Assembly (NCBI RefSeq): GCF_029254265.1
Contig: NZ_JAQWXX010000124.1
Coordinates: 1-46,974 of the forward strand
Source: Algoriphagus sp.
GTDB taxonomy: Bacteria > Bacteroidota > Bacteroidia > Cytophagales > Cyclobacteriaceae
DNA: 46,974 nt
Direction of reading: 5' to 3'
Shown: positions 26,106-33,921 of the stretch, in pieces
Position numbering within the stretch: the first letter of the stretch is position 1
Layout of the letters: every line of letters begins with the position of its first letter
Notes under the pieces: model-generated
Told to the model about the DNA's origin: nothing
Databases searched by the model: none
What the model saw: only the letters and a program-made list of their open reading frames with translations
Program-made: the position numbers and the translations under genes

Positions 26106-26513
26106 ATGCAGATTCTAATTGCTTTTCTAAGCTTGGCTTGCCTAGCTTTTTTCCAAAAGGCCGAACGGGACCCTCGATTAGTTGGGAAATGGAGCATGCT
26201 TTATTCGAAAGATGGAAATGGTGAAATCGTCAAAGATGAGTTTTATGGAAAAGGCTATGTGGAGACTTACACCAAGGACGGGAAGCTAATTTTAGATCCC
26301 CAGTTTTTAAGAGATGACCTCAAACGAAATGGAATCTCCGAACCTTTAGATTATTCTTTGATTCCAACATTCTCTTGGAAAACGTGGAATAACGAAACAA
26401 TAGAAATCATTACCAGCGAAGGAAGCCGGCAAAACCGATATGGATTTTCTGGGGATACCCTGATCTTTGGCTATTCGAATGGAACTACGAGATACCTTTT
26501 GAAAAGAAAATGA
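26106..26513 (+). CDS. secreted lipocalin-like protein
   Basis: A 135-aa protein with a hydrophobic N-terminus (about 1-17) acting as signal or anchor. The segment DPRLVGKWSMLYSKDGNG followed by alternating strands (FSWKTWNNETIEIITSEG, GFSGDTLIFGYSNGTTRYLLKRK) resembles the lipocalin-like domain of small Bacteroidota envelope proteins that starts with a G-K-W motif. The ligand is unknown. It starts 15 nt after the preceding small gene and its stop overlaps the next start by 4 nt. Confidence 0.65.
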   Translation: MQILIAFLSLACLAFFQKAERDPRLVGKWSMLYSKDGNGEIVKDEFYGKGYVETYTKDGKLILDPQFLRDDLKRNGISEPLDYSLIPTFSWKTWNNETIEIITSEGSRQNRYGFSGDTLIFGYSNGTTRYLLKRK

Positions 26514-26683
26514 ATTGGTTAGAGCGGCTTTACGATTTGCCATTTGGTCTGATTTGGATCATCCTTCTGGTTCAATTTTTCGATCTATTTCCTGTTCCAT
26601 CTTGGCTATTGGGCATAGCTATCATTTGGGGATTGATTGCATTTCTATATCGAGGACTCAAAGCACGAAAGAAGAAAGTTTAA
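26510..26683 (+). CDS. 57-aa membrane protein
   Basis: A short frame starts at ATG 26510, overlapping the preceding stop as ATGA, and ends at TAA 26681-26683. It encodes MNWLERLYDLPFGLIWIILL, a second hydrophobic segment (WLLGIAIIWGLIAFLY) and a basic tail RGLKARKKKV. Two membrane segments with a positive-inside C-terminus and a coupled start support it as a real gene despite its size. No family was recognised. Confidence 0.6.
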   Translation: MNWLERLYDLPFGLIWIILLVQFFDLFPVPSWLLGIAIIWGLIAFLYRGLKARKKKV

Positions 26684-26756
26684 CCCGTTATGTATTTTTG
26701 GGTTTAGGTATAAATGATAAAAATTGCCGGAAACCTGGACTCTACTCCGATCAGCT

Positions 26757-27188
26757 ATGAAGTACTTCAAACAAGATAGTATTGCCAAAATTCTCTTATT
26801 TAGCCTTTTGGCTTTTGCTATGGGCTGTAAGGAGTTTATCGATGATAGTTTCGATACCTTCACTGGTGTTATCGTAGATGAAGAAGGCCAGCCAATTCCC
26901 GGGCTGGAGCTGATTTTCACTCAGGATTTCAATTTTTCTGATTTTCAAAATCCCAAGTCAAACTCCTCTATTTATACCGAGCTGACCAATGATTTGGGAG
27001 AATTCAGATTCGTAGCACCTTCACGACAGCTGGATAATTTTTATTATTTGGAGATTCAGTCTCCCTACTTGCTTGAGATTGATTTCTTTGGAGAGCCTCA
27101 AATACAAAATTATCTTTTAATAAATTCGTCAGAGAAGGATGAAAATGGCGTAGTGGCTTTGGGGTTTTTAAAAGCAATTAAGCCATGA
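26757..27188 (+). CDS. lipoprotein with carboxypeptidase-regulatory-like fold
   Basis: A 143-aa lipoprotein from ATG 26757. The lipobox FAMGC places the lipidated Cys at 24. The mature part begins FTGVIVDEEGQPIPGLEL and continues with TELTNDLGEFRFVAPS, the sequence pattern of the Ig-like carboxypeptidase regulatory domain (CarboxypepD_reg/Cna-B type) common on Bacteroidota surface proteins. It probably sits on the outer membrane. Its stop overlaps the next gene start (ATGA at 27185), suggesting the lipoprotein and the barrel protein are made together. Confidence 0.75.
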   Translation: MKYFKQDSIAKILLFSLLAFAMGCKEFIDDSFDTFTGVIVDEEGQPIPGLELIFTQDFNFSDFQNPKSNSSIYTELTNDLGEFRFVAPSRQLDNFYYLEIQSPYLLEIDFFGEPQIQNYLLINSSEKDENGVVALGFLKAIKP

Positions 27189-27826
27189 GGCCCCCGTATT
27201 TGTGGTTTGTATTTTTGTTCTGTGGAATCATTCAATCCACTTTTGCTCAGGATCAAATCGCTGTAAAAGAGAAAAAAAGTGAAGGCTTTAAAGTTGAGCC
27301 AAGCTTGGAGTTTGTGTATCGGGATTTTCAAAACCAAACGTTTCTAGGGGATGTCTATCAAATGGACCTTGGATATCGACTTAAACTGAATTTTCGCTAT
27401 AGCAACTATCCCGGAATAGGAATTTATGTCGGGGGCCAAGGTGCCAATGTGAAAGAAAATCGCTTTTTAGCTGGCTTTTTTAAGGAGGCAAGATTTAGAG
27501 ATCATGGAATTTTGATCTACCACAAATTCCCTGTCGGAAAAAAAATTGCCATCATGCCTGATTTTGGAGTAGGTTGGATGCAGGTCATTCATGGTAACAA
27601 TCCTTCCAAATATGTTTTAAACTATAATTCTTATTCAGGCGGATTGGGCTTTACCTACAAGGTTTTTGGAGGCGAACCAGGTCTCATTGAAGGCCATTTG
27701 ATTTTGAGGGCTGGTTACGGAGGATTGAGAGGAAAAGATATTATCATCAATCCTTCAGACAGATCCTATGTCCGCGAGTCTTCAGAACTTTCAGGTAGTG
27801 TTGGATTTCAGATTACACTGCATTGA
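27185..27826 (+). CDS. outer-membrane barrel-like protein
   Basis: A 213-aa protein with a signal peptide (hydrophobic 5-20, probable cleavage after A21). The rest alternates aromatic and polar residues in short strands (GYRLKLNFRYSNYPGIGIYVGG, HGILIYHKFPVG, SGSVGFQITLH at the C-terminus), consistent with a small outer-membrane beta barrel. No family was recognised. It ends the run of small envelope genes and is coupled to the lipoprotein. Confidence 0.65.
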   Translation: MRPPYLWFVFLFCGIIQSTFAQDQIAVKEKKSEGFKVEPSLEFVYRDFQNQTFLGDVYQMDLGYRLKLNFRYSNYPGIGIYVGGQGANVKENRFLAGFFKEARFRDHGILIYHKFPVGKKIAIMPDFGVGWMQVIHGNNPSKYVLNYNSYSGGLGFTYKVFGGEPGLIEGHLILRAGYGGLRGKDIIINPSDRSYVRESSELSGSVGFQITLH

Positions 27827-27885
27827 ACCTTATTCACTATTCCAGATTTTCCAGCCCTTGGTGATGTGTAATCTCGAAGCTAGAC

Positions 27886-27906
27886 CCGAAGATTTGAAAT
27901 CTTCGG
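27886..27906. repeat. 21-bp near-perfect palindrome
   Basis: CCGAAGATTT-G-AAATCTTCGG is a perfect 10-bp inverted repeat around one base, in the 180-nt gap between convergent genes. It has no T tract. With preceding AGA, its outer part (AGACCCGAAG) resembles the reverse complement of the ettA terminator arm (CTTCGGGGTC), so both may be copies of a dispersed palindrome. Confidence 0.55.
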
Positions 27907-28005
27907 AGTGTGAAATATCAAAAGCTATTTGGATTTAAAATCCCATGATATGGGTTCAGGATTCCATCCGAAATGGCTATTGGGGTCAGAACAGTTTGAG
28001 GGATT

Positions 28006-29235
28006 CTACCTCCTCTTCAGCTTCAACACCGTAATCTCAGGCCAAATACCTACCCGGCCTGGAAAAGCCAGAACTCCAAATCCACGATTTACATGCAAGT
28101 AGCGGCCTAGTTCTTCATACATACCAGCCCATTTAGGGTAGCGGAGGGAAGCAGGACTCCATTTGATAAAGCCAGGGATTTCAATACCAAACTGCATTCC
28201 GTGGGTGTGGCCACTAAGTGTAAGGTGGATAAATTGAGCGAAATTTTTCACTTCTTCATCAAAGTGGGAAGGATCGTGGCTCATCAGAATTTTAAAGCTT
28301 TTTGCATCCAGATTTGCTGCGGCTTTGGGCAAGTCGCCATGTTGCGCAAATCCTTTTCCCCAATTCTCCACCCCGATCAGGTCTATGCTTGCTCCGGCTT
28401 TCGTGATTTTAACGTTTTCATTGCGTAAGAGCTTGAAACCTAATTCTTCCTGAATTTCGTACAGCCGCTGCATATTTGCTTCTTTAGCATCCTTACTCGG
28501 CCAAGACATATAATCCCCATAGTCATGATTACCCAAAATGGAGTATTTGCCCATAGGAGCTTGCAGCTTTTTGAATGTATCTATCCAAGGCTCCATTTCT
28601 TTTGAATGGTTATTGACCAAATCGCCTGTGAACAAGATGATATCTGATTCTTGCTTATTGATCAGATCAACCCCGTATTCCAACTTCTTTTTATTGTCAA
28701 AACTCCCAGAATGGATGTCTGAAATCTGCGTGATGGTAAAGCCGTCAAACTCCTCTGGTAGGTCATCAAACTCCAGCGTATGATTGACTACACGGTAGCG
28801 GTATTTGCCTACTAATACTCCGTGAAGAATTCCCAAAAAAGGAACAGCCGATAGCAGTAATGCAGCTTGGCTCACAAATTTTCTACGATCGGGCAGAAAA
28901 TCTCCATTAGAGTTTCCGGTAGCGGATTGATATGTTCCTGTTAAGAAGCGTATGATGTCCTCCCCAAACATGAAGCTAAGGATGATCAACTTTGGAATCA
29001 AGGATAGCACCAGTAAGGAGATAAGCCTTCCTAAGTTTAGGTTATTATTGCTACTTCGGTCGAAGTTTAGAAAACCGTAAGCGATAAAAAGGTATACGAA
29101 GATAGAGAAGATCCAAAATCCAATCTTAATCCAGGCTTGGCTAGGAAATAGCGTTCTAAAAGCTTGATAGGAATACCAGTCGATAAAGAAGGCAAATAAT
29201 AAGAAGATAAGAATGCGAATAAGGATTGGGATCAC
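28006..29235 (-). CDS. membrane-anchored metallophosphoesterase
   Basis: A 409-aa protein starting at GTG 29235, with no in-frame ATG before the membrane region. Three or four N-terminal hydrophobic segments lie within residues 1-145. A calcineurin-like domain follows with all metal motifs: DIHSGSFDN, GDLVNNHSKE, GNHDYGD, SHDPSHF and GHTHGMQFG. The arrangement is that of YkuE/YaeI-type phosphodiesterases, which act on lipid A precursors or other lipid phosphates; the substrate here is not known. The catalytic domain side of the membrane cannot be decided from sequence alone. Confidence 0.9.
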   Translation of the reverse strand: MIPILIRILIFLLFAFFIDWYSYQAFRTLFPSQAWIKIGFWIFSIFVYLFIAYGFLNFDRSSNNNLNLGRLISLLVLSLIPKLIILSFMFGEDIIRFLTGTYQSATGNSNGDFLPDRRKFVSQAALLLSAVPFLGILHGVLVGKYRYRVVNHTLEFDDLPEEFDGFTITQISDIHSGSFDNKKKLEYGVDLINKQESDIILFTGDLVNNHSKEMEPWIDTFKKLQAPMGKYSILGNHDYGDYMSWPSKDAKEANMQRLYEIQEELGFKLLRNENVKITKAGASIDLIGVENWGKGFAQHGDLPKAAANLDAKSFKILMSHDPSHFDEEVKNFAQFIHLTLSGHTHGMQFGIEIPGFIKWSPASLRYPKWAGMYEELGRYLHVNRGFGVLAFPGRVGIWPEITVLKLKRR

Positions 29236-29504
29236 TATATCAAGAAGTTTTTTAAACGAGGAAATTCAAGGACAGATTCTTTGAATTAATAATAACCAAG
29301 ATTAACCATCTACGTCGAAAAACAAATTAATGATTGTAATTATATCAAAAAATTTACCTCAGAATAAGGGGTAATTCATTCATGGAAAGTTGCGGATTTA
29401 TACCTTTTTTTTGAATAATTTCCTCATTTACCAATTGAAGTAATTTTTATTCCCCTTTTTCGTTTCTTTGTTCAGATTTATTTTGCCATCAAGCCTATTT
29501 ACCG

Positions 29505-30809
29505 ATGAGACAATTACTTTTGCGCCCTGGAGCCGAAGAATTAACCTATGAAATCCGAGGAATCGTAAAAAAAGCCCGCCAAGTGGAAGCTTTAGGCTAT
29601 GAGATGACTTGGGAAAATATAGGGGATCCTATTCAGAAGAGTAATCATGTCCCGGATTGGATGAAGGAGATCATTGCTGAATTACTGAAGCAGGATAAAA
29701 CCTATGGCTATGCGGATTCCAAAGGCGTGCTTGAAACGCGGAAGTTTCTAGCTGAATTAACCAACAAAGGTGGAGGAGCTCAGATCACTGCAGAGGATAT
29801 TCTTTTCTTCAATGGATTAGGGGATGCGATCGCCAAACTCTACCAATTTCTAATTCCAACAGCTCGAATCATCGGTCCATCGCCAGCTTATTCCACCCAT
29901 AGTTCTGCGGAAGCTGCTCATGCCAATACTGCTCCAATTACGTATAAACTCGATCCCGACAACCAGTGGCTTCCAGATATGGAGGACTTGTACCTGAAAG
30001 TCAAATACAATCCAGCCATCGTCGGCATCCTGATCATCAATCCTGATAATCCCACCGGAATGGTTTATCCTCGCGAAGTGCTCGAGGGATTCGTGAAGAT
30101 TGCGGAGGAGTTCAATTTGCTATTGATCGCAGACGAGATCTATCAAAATATCACCTACAATGGGATTACCGCAGTTGGATTATCTGAGGTGATTGGAAAT
30201 CGTCCTGCTATTTCTCTAAAAGGGATTTCCAAAGAATTCCCCTGGCCGGGAGCACGATGCGGTTGGATGGAATTTTATAATCGTGAAGTTTCGACAGAAT
30301 TTTCCAAACTCTGCCAAACCTTGGAAAATGCCAAGATGATCGAGGTTTGCTCGACGATTTTGCCTCAGTTGGCGATTCCAAGAATCATGAGTCATCCGGA
30401 ATATCGGTCCTATCGAACTCATGCAAATGCCCAAATCGGCAAGCGCAGTGAATGGATGGCGGAAATTTTGGGTGATATTCCTGGAATTAAATTCAATCCC
30501 ACCCAAGGGGCTTTTTACAATACCATTGTCTTTGACGAGTCCTTACTTCGTCCAAATCAAAAATTGCCAATTACAGACTCAAAACTTCAAGCCTTACTAG
30601 ATACTTGGCTGACTGATGATACCATGCCATTAGACAAGCGATTTGTCTATTATTTACTGGCATCTGAGCGAATCTGTGTGGTGCCGATCTCTTCCTTTTG
30701 TTCGGATTTGAGAGGGTTTCGAGTGACACTCTTGGAGGAAAATGAGGCAGTGTTTAAGGATACCTTTAGAAGACTGGGGAAGGCTATTGAGGAGTATTTG
30801 AAATCGTAA
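29505..30809 (+). CDS. class I/II PLP-dependent aminotransferase
   Basis: A 434-aa fold-type I aminotransferase. Visible are FNGLGDAIAKLYQ, IGPSPAYSTH, NPDNPTGMVYPREVL, the PLP-oxygen ligand in IADEIYQNI, the Schiff-base lysine in SLKGISKEF and the arginine motif GARCGWMEF. The N-terminal part (LRPGAEELTYEIRGIVKKA) is that of a longer subgroup common in Bacteroidota. The amino donor/acceptor pair cannot be assigned from sequence; alanine/aspartate type is most likely. It stands alone with a 270-nt upstream region that contains no clear promoter. Confidence 0.9.
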   Translation: MRQLLLRPGAEELTYEIRGIVKKARQVEALGYEMTWENIGDPIQKSNHVPDWMKEIIAELLKQDKTYGYADSKGVLETRKFLAELTNKGGGAQITAEDILFFNGLGDAIAKLYQFLIPTARIIGPSPAYSTHSSAEAAHANTAPITYKLDPDNQWLPDMEDLYLKVKYNPAIVGILIINPDNPTGMVYPREVLEGFVKIAEEFNLLLIADEIYQNITYNGITAVGLSEVIGNRPAISLKGISKEFPWPGARCGWMEFYNREVSTEFSKLCQTLENAKMIEVCSTILPQLAIPRIMSHPEYRSYRTHANAQIGKRSEWMAEILGDIPGIKFNPTQGAFYNTIVFDESLLRPNQKLPITDSKLQALLDTWLTDDTMPLDKRFVYYLLASERICVVPISSFCSDLRGFRVTLLEENEAVFKDTFRRLGKAIEEYLKS

Positions 30810-30817
30810 AATAAATC

Positions 30818-30852
30818 AGAAGTCTCAAGTGAGAAATCTAAAAAGTTGAAAT
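30818..30852 (+). repeat. decayed heptanucleotide tract downstream of aminotransferase
   Basis: Seven-base units AGAAGTC, TCAAGTG, AGAAATC, TAAAAAG and TTGAAAT run consecutively with a weak consensus (A/T)NAA(A/G)T(C/G). This begins 9 nt after the stop codon, a placement similar to the tract after ettA. Confidence 0.4.
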
Positions 30853-30870
30853 CTGCTTCTAACGATTTGG

Positions 30871-30892
30871 TTGTGAGTGAAGACACTCACAA
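30871..30892. repeat. 9-bp perfect hairpin in compound intergenic repeat
   Basis: TTGTGAGTG (30871-30879) and CACTCACAA (30884-30892) pair perfectly around an AAGA loop. No T tract follows (GGGCGAGA), so it is not a classical terminator. It sits between two heptad tracts and may be a REP-like element or an mRNA 3' end stabiliser. Confidence 0.65.
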
Positions 30893-30944
30893 GGGCGAGA
30901 AATCATGAAAATCAGATGGCAGTGAACAGGACTCAGTTCGCATA

Positions 30945-31028
30945 AACTGACAACTGCCCTTTGCCGGCTGGTTACTACTTACTGTTAACTGACTACTGCT
31001 TACTGCCAACTGCTTACTGCCGACTGTA
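30945..31028 (+). repeat. diverged AACTGCC-type heptad array, 12 units
   Basis: Twelve contiguous 7-nt units keep strict phase: AACTGAC, AACTGCC, CTTTGCC, GGCTGGT, TACTACT, TACTGTT, AACTGAC, TACTGCT, TACTGCC, AACTGCT, TACTGCC, GACTGTA. The consensus is (A/T)ACTG(C)(C/T). It is a decayed relative of the perfect AACTGCC array at 46881-46974 and ends 8 nt before the stop of the convergent gene. Confidence 0.8.
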
Positions 31029-31035
31029 ACGCTGT

Positions 31036-32007
31036 CTACTGATTATCGTGCGCTCGCGTCTTAATCTTTGCATCACGCTCCAGTTTTTCTTCCTCGATAA
31101 CTCCATCGATTAGCTTCGAAAGATCTGGCTGGCCGGCATTGATCCAAGCAGTGTACCAGAAATCGGAAATCATCTTGATCGAGCGTTTCATTTGTCGCTG
31201 AACTTGCCCATTGAGCGCAAGCGCATAGGCTTCGGTGAATTCCCGTGAATACACCCTAACCGTCAATCCATTTCGCTCTTCATAACTGTATTTCTGATCC
31301 TCGGGAAATGCTAAAGTTAGTTCCCGCTCTATTCGGAGCACAGAATCTACTTGACTGTGCGCATTTGCTACTGCATCCCAAATAGCTTGTTGCGGTCGTT
31401 CTACATATTCGGCTTTACCAACCCAAAGCGGATAATCCACAGCTTGAAGCTCTGGAATGCGACTTTCCCAAAAGCCATGAATTCCATTTTGACCAGTCTG
31501 TTGCCCATTATAATTTTTAGTGGTGTGAAGTGGTACATTCAGATCCCCGAGGTAATGTCCTAAATCTGCTGATAGCCTTAGGATTGCAGCTTTGTTTTTG
31601 CTTTCAAAAGCTTTTGTCAAGCTGACAAAAGTCAAATAGGCCGACCAGGGACCGATTCCATTTTGCCGAAGGGAGTCCTCAGAAAATTTTTCAATAGCGT
31701 CACTCCAATAAATAGGCAAAATCTGAAGCGCACTGTCCCCATAATGATCCAGATCGATGTAATGTTTTTCCGCTTCCCCTTCCACGGCATATCTTCGGCG
31801 ATCTGGGTTTACCGCTTTTTCGGTAAGAAATTGAATTTCTGACTTATACAGACCGATAAGTTCTGGAGGAAGAGAAAAAACTGCCATTCGATTGATCAGC
31901 GAATGGGCATAAAAACCCCAGGGTGAAATTGGTTCTGAAATAAAAAAGAAAGGAATTAACCAAGAGATAAAAGTTGCCATGAATAAAATTAAGCAAAATC
32001 TTTGCAT
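31036..32007 (-). CDS. zinc phospholipase C / S1-P1 nuclease-like protein
   Basis: A 323-aa exported protein whose first ~25 residues are hydrophobic (signal or anchor). After it come SPWGFYAHSLINRMAV, with the Trp and His that open mature zinc phospholipase C / S1-P1 enzymes, then EKHYIDLDHYG, and the metal-binding DLGHYLGDLNVPLHTTKNY followed by HGFWESRIPEL. These give the expected set of His/Asp zinc ligands. The family hydrolyses phospholipids or nucleic acids; which applies here cannot be told. The C-terminal 30 residues are charged. It lies next to a heptad array at its 3' end and has no operon partner. Confidence 0.85.
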   Translation of the reverse strand: MQRFCLILFMATFISWLIPFFFISEPISPWGFYAHSLINRMAVFSLPPELIGLYKSEIQFLTEKAVNPDRRRYAVEGEAEKHYIDLDHYGDSALQILPIYWSDAIEKFSEDSLRQNGIGPWSAYLTFVSLTKAFESKNKAAILRLSADLGHYLGDLNVPLHTTKNYNGQQTGQNGIHGFWESRIPELQAVDYPLWVGKAEYVERPQQAIWDAVANAHSQVDSVLRIERELTLAFPEDQKYSYEERNGLTVRVYSREFTEAYALALNGQVQRQMKRSIKMISDFWYTAWINAGQPDLSKLIDGVIEEEKLERDAKIKTRAHDNQ

Positions 32008-32109
32008 GATAAGCGATAGATTTTCAGCTATATTTGTGCCTTTAAGACCGGAATTGAAGAATATTGTAATTCAAAAAAAGAAGGCTTTGAAAGGAATGTT
32101 TTCATTTCC

Positions 32110-32141
32110 TTTGGCAGAATTAAATAATTACAATAACTTTG
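32110..32141 (+). promoter_or_regulatory. rpsT promoter (TTTG-N20-TAACTTTG)
   Basis: A -33 TTTG (32110-32113) and a -7 TAACTTTG (32134-32141) are separated by 20 nt, identical in geometry to the rplM promoter. The start is expected near 32148, leaving a leader of about 45 nt with a small CCGATTCGG fold. Confidence 0.82.
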
Positions 32142-32192
32142 CACTCCGATTCGGAATAGGGGAACGTAACGAAATTTATTTAATATCAGGAT

Positions 32193-32447
32193 ATGGCAAA
32201 TCACAAATCAGCTCTAAAGAGAATTCGTGCAAACGAGGCGAAGCGTTTGAGAAACAGATATCAGGCTAAGACCACAAGGACTTTCATTAAAAGATTGAAG
32301 GCAACTACTGACAAAGTAGAAGCTTCTGACCTTTACAAGAAGGTATCTTCTATGTTGGACAAATTGGCTAAGAAGAATGTGATTCACAAGAACAACGCAA
32401 GCAACAAGAAATCAAGATTGGCCAAGTTCGTAGCCGCGCTAGGTTAA
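32193..32447 (+). CDS. rpsT: 30S ribosomal protein bS20
   Basis: An 84-aa, very basic helical protein (MANHKSALKRIRANEAKRLRN) that binds 16S rRNA early in small-subunit assembly. The C-terminal VIHKNNASNKKSRLAKFV is the family signature. It is monocistronic between its own promoter and terminator. Confidence 0.98.
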   Translation: MANHKSALKRIRANEAKRLRNRYQAKTTRTFIKRLKATTDKVEASDLYKKVSSMLDKLAKKNVIHKNNASNKKSRLAKFVAALG

Positions 32448-32466
32448 TTTCTAAAATTAATTCTCT

Positions 32467-32492
32467 AAAACCCTGCCTGTCAGGGTTTTTTT
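32467..32492 (+). terminator. rpsT terminator
   Basis: AAAACCCTG and CAGGGTTTT form a 9-bp stem with a CCTGT loop, followed by a run of T residues, 20 nt after the rpsT stop. Confidence 0.9.
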
Positions 32493-32537
32493 ATACCCAA
32501 TTGTTTGTAGCTTTAGTTAAACTTTTTAATAGCTACG

Positions 32538-33233
32538 ATGAATACATTTACCTCCATAAAAATTTCAGAACTTGCAGAAGAGGATAGACCTCGGGAAAAA
32601 CTGCTTCTCAAAGGAAAAACTGCTCTCTCAGATGCCGAGTTAATCGCCATTTTGATCGGTTCAGGTACTCCGTCTATGAGTGCAGTAGATCTTTCTAGGC
32701 ACATTTTGTCTTCTGTAAATCATAATTTGGCAGACTTAGCCAGGATGTCCATTCAGGATTTAAAAAAATTCAAAGGCATAGGAGAGGCCAAAGCAATAGC
32801 AATAGTGGCCGCACTGGAACTTGGAAGAAGACGAAAAGATGCTGAGCCTAAGGTGAAACCCAAAATAACCTGCTCGAGAGATATCTATGAATTGATGAAA
32901 CCGGAATTATTTGACGAGCAAGTTGAATTTTTTTACCTGATCCTACTTTCAAGATCTAATCAAGTGATGAAAAAGCATTTGATTTCCCAAGGAGGAACTG
33001 CAGGCACGGTGGTCGATACGAAAGTGGTTTTTAAGATTGCATTGGAGCATTTAGCGCAGTCAATAATTCTAGTTCATAATCATCCAAGCGGTAATCTTCG
33101 GCCATCTGAGCAAGACAAGCGATTGACAGAGCGAATGGTTAAAATCGGTCGGGAATTGGATTTACCTGTCCTCGATCATGTGATTTATACAGATGATGGC
33201 TATTTTAGCTTCGCCGATGAAGGCATCCTTTAA
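32538..33233 (+). CDS. radC: RadC/JAB-domain protein
   Basis: A 231-aa protein. An N-terminal helix-hairpin-helix-like UPF0758 part (LKKFKGIGEAKAIAIVAALELGRR, about 75-98) is followed by an MPN+/JAMM metalloprotease-like domain with HNHPSGNLRPSEQD (about 180-193), containing the zinc-binding His-His-Asp set. The name radC is historical; a role in recombination or replication repair is not settled. The next gene starts 3 nt after its stop. Confidence 0.95.
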   Translation: MNTFTSIKISELAEEDRPREKLLLKGKTALSDAELIAILIGSGTPSMSAVDLSRHILSSVNHNLADLARMSIQDLKKFKGIGEAKAIAIVAALELGRRRKDAEPKVKPKITCSRDIYELMKPELFDEQVEFFYLILLSRSNQVMKKHLISQGGTAGTVVDTKVVFKIALEHLAQSIILVHNHPSGNLRPSEQDKRLTERMVKIGRELDLPVLDHVIYTDDGYFSFADEGIL

Positions 33234-33236
33234 ATT

Positions 33237-33854
33237 ATGAAAAAGAATACGCTGATACTCCTTGTGGTTTCCATAGTGATTGCTGTGGCAGTTTTTTACA
33301 CGCTTACCGCTACAGAAAGTCCAGAGGATTACATCGAAAAGATTGAGGCAGAGCGGGAACGACAGTTTAAATTCATCCGATTCAATATCGAGTCTCCGTT
33401 AACTGAGACCCAAAAGCGGGAATTCAAAGCCTTAAGTTTTTATCCAATCGATCCCACTTACCGAGTAAAGGCAAGAATGATCCCGGTTGAAAATAAAAAA
33501 GTCCGGGAAGTGCCTCTTACGGACGGCTCGCGGGAAAAATACATCGAACATAGCTATGCGGAGTTTGAGCTGGGTGGGAATGTCAACCGCTTGCTTTTGC
33601 TCCAATCTTTGGACGAAGCCGATAAGCGAAATTTCTTTTTGGCTTTTGCAGATCAAACCAGTGCAGGTGAAACCTACGGAGGAGGAAGGTATATCAATGC
33701 CCGTCAAGACGGGAAAAACAGTATTACAATCGATTTCAACTTGGCTTACAACCCTTACTGTGCCTATAATCCTGAATATGCCTGCCCACTTCCTCCGAAG
33801 GAAAATCTACTTCCCATACCGATCCTAGCAGGGGAGAAAAATTACGAGAAATAG
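33237..33854 (+). CDS. DUF1684 protein
   Basis: A 205-aa protein with an N-terminal hydrophobic anchor or signal (NTLILLVVSIVIAVAVFYTL, about 4-23). The body matches DUF1684: FYPIDPTYRVKARMIP, then FADQTSAGETYGGGRYI, IDFNLAYNPYCAYNPEYACPLPP and a C-terminal LPIPILAGEKNY. The conserved NPYCAY...CPLPP segment suggests a metal or substrate site, but no activity is established that I can cite. It is probably co-transcribed with radC and ends at a terminator. Confidence 0.88.
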   Translation: MKKNTLILLVVSIVIAVAVFYTLTATESPEDYIEKIEAERERQFKFIRFNIESPLTETQKREFKALSFYPIDPTYRVKARMIPVENKKVREVPLTDGSREKYIEHSYAEFELGGNVNRLLLLQSLDEADKRNFFLAFADQTSAGETYGGGRYINARQDGKNSITIDFNLAYNPYCAYNPEYACPLPPKENLLPIPILAGEKNYEK

Positions 33855-33896
33855 CCTTTCTGACTAAGCCAATTCTCTTAAATTTGTAAACTGATC

Positions 33897-33921
33897 AAAA
33901 AAGGGTTTTCGGACCCTTTTT
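33897..33921 (+). terminator. terminator after the DUF1684 gene
   Basis: AAAAAGGGT and ACCCTTTTT form a 9-bp stem around TTTCGG, with an A tract before and T residues within and after. It lies 43 nt after the stop. Confidence 0.88.

Noticed and set aside
31979..32269. 96-aa plus-strand frame before rpsT
   Set aside because: It spans the rpsT promoter and overlaps the rpsT start in another frame; composition is not protein-like.
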